Below, piece after piece: positions 34,723-35,185 of a stretch of 35,185 nucleotides of DNA. Source of the stretch: Deltaproteobacteria bacterium. Its GTDB lineage: Bacteria > Desulfobacterota > DSM-4660 > Desulfatiglandales > HGW-15. The notes beneath the pieces are model-generated. The model made no database searches and was not told the origin of the DNA. It saw nothing but the letters and a program-made list of their open reading frames with translations. The stretch spans positions 1-35,185 of the forward strand of contig JAFGFM010000016.1 of assembly GCA_016931115.1 (NCBI GenBank). The letters are read 5' to 3'. Position numbers and translations under genes: made by a program. Numbering within the stretch: position 1 is the first letter of the stretch; the number at the start of each line of letters is the position of its first letter.

Positions 34723-35133
34723 TTATACGGGTTTTTTTACATATTCTTTAGCCATATAAATGCTGGAATAGATAACCGGTTTATCCACCTTTTTAAAATT
34801 GATCGGGCTGTGAACCATGCCTTTCGGTATTACAACTACAGTTGGTGTATTGATAACCTGTTTTTCACCCTCTATACCCATTGACACCTCTATCTCAGCG
34901 CCAAACTCCTCTGTGTCATTAGGGTTAGTCCCCATGAAGCAAAGGAATTCCTCAAAGTCATGAGAGTGTGCCTCTTCTATCCGGACCGGTTTTGATACAT
35001 AGTCCCATTTTATACGATGGTTTATACCTGCCCAGTCCTTTGGTTCACCAAAGGCAGAAGGTATTACTCCTGGCATGGATTCTTTGGAAGCAACCCCCCT
35101 CACAATGTATTTTCCATATTTGGATTCACTCAT
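34723..35133 (-). CDS. Cupin-like protein, paralogue 1
   Basis: This 136-residue protein starts at the ATG at 35133 with AAAGGAG upstream. Metal-binding-like residues are in EEAHSHDFEEFLCFMG (H, H, E) and GMVHSP (H), the usual four positions of a cupin site. FGAEIEVSMGIEGEKQVINTP and KKVDKP match the second paralogue, whose start is 49 nt further along the - strand. The two form one transcript read towards 34236. Upstream sequence ends at the window edge, so any further operon genes are outside. The substrate is not predictable from sequence. Confidence 0.65.
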   Translation of the reverse strand: MSESKYGKYIVRGVASKESMPGVIPSAFGEPKDWAGINHRIKWDYVSKPVRIEEAHSHDFEEFLCFMGTNPNDTEEFGAEIEVSMGIEGEKQVINTPTVVVIPKGMVHSPINFKKVDKPVIYSSIYMAKEYVKKPV

Positions 35134-35185
35134 CTTTCAGGTTCTCCTTTCTATGTAGATAAAGCAAGACGCACGCAGGAACTTA

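Overview
The window looks like chromosomal DNA of a strictly anaerobic, probably sulfate-reducing or syntrophic bacterium of the Desulfobacterota (former Deltaproteobacteria). This is inferred from gene content: a MetV/MetF pair of the Wood-Ljungdahl type, iron-sulfur-rich glutamate synthase subunits, a DUF169 protein, a sigma-54 activator and several small palindromic intergenic repeats. No rRNA, tRNA or CRISPR array was recognised.

Region 1 (1-13558, mostly + strand) is C1 and nitrogen metabolism. The 3' part of metV and metF is followed closely by two iron-sulfur/FMN glutamate-synthase-like genes. Next comes a protein that fuses the glutaminase domain of glutamate synthase directly to its GXGXG domain, so the FMN domain is encoded apart from its usual partners. 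A convergent glnB (PII), carA, carB and purF follow. Glutamate synthase, CarA and PurF all use glutamine amide nitrogen, and PII is the usual sensor of nitrogen status.

Region 2 (13572-17340) holds a GC-rich RlmM-like methyltransferase gene that looks foreign, a DUF169 gene on the - strand, and an RhlE-type DEAD-box helicase preceded by an orphan intrinsic terminator. Region 3 (17344-25677, all - strand) carries a BlaI-type repressor with an M56 peptidase-TPR-double TonB protein, a large exported beta-helix/beta-propeller protein, an exported Sel1-repeat protein, a DUF212 membrane protein and a DUF1571 exported protein.

Region 4 (25678-32061) begins with a repeat-rich spacer. It then has a radical SAM enzyme with a sigma-54-type promoter, facing a divergent sigma-54 activator of unusual N-terminal type. 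Downstream are a sodium:solute symporter, two single-helix microproteins of 35 and 37 residues that are easily missed, and a ZupT-like metal transporter. This is the part most likely to hold an undescribed functional unit. Region 5 (32062-35185) has a decayed IS4-type transposase abutting a 5'-truncated REP-associated transposase (RAYT), each broken by an in-frame stop, and then two tandem cupin paralogues.

At least four inverted repeats whose arms are made of 7-nt or 8-9-nt tandem units lie between genes, some inside likely operons. All functional calls rest on reading motifs in the sequence; no database search was run.
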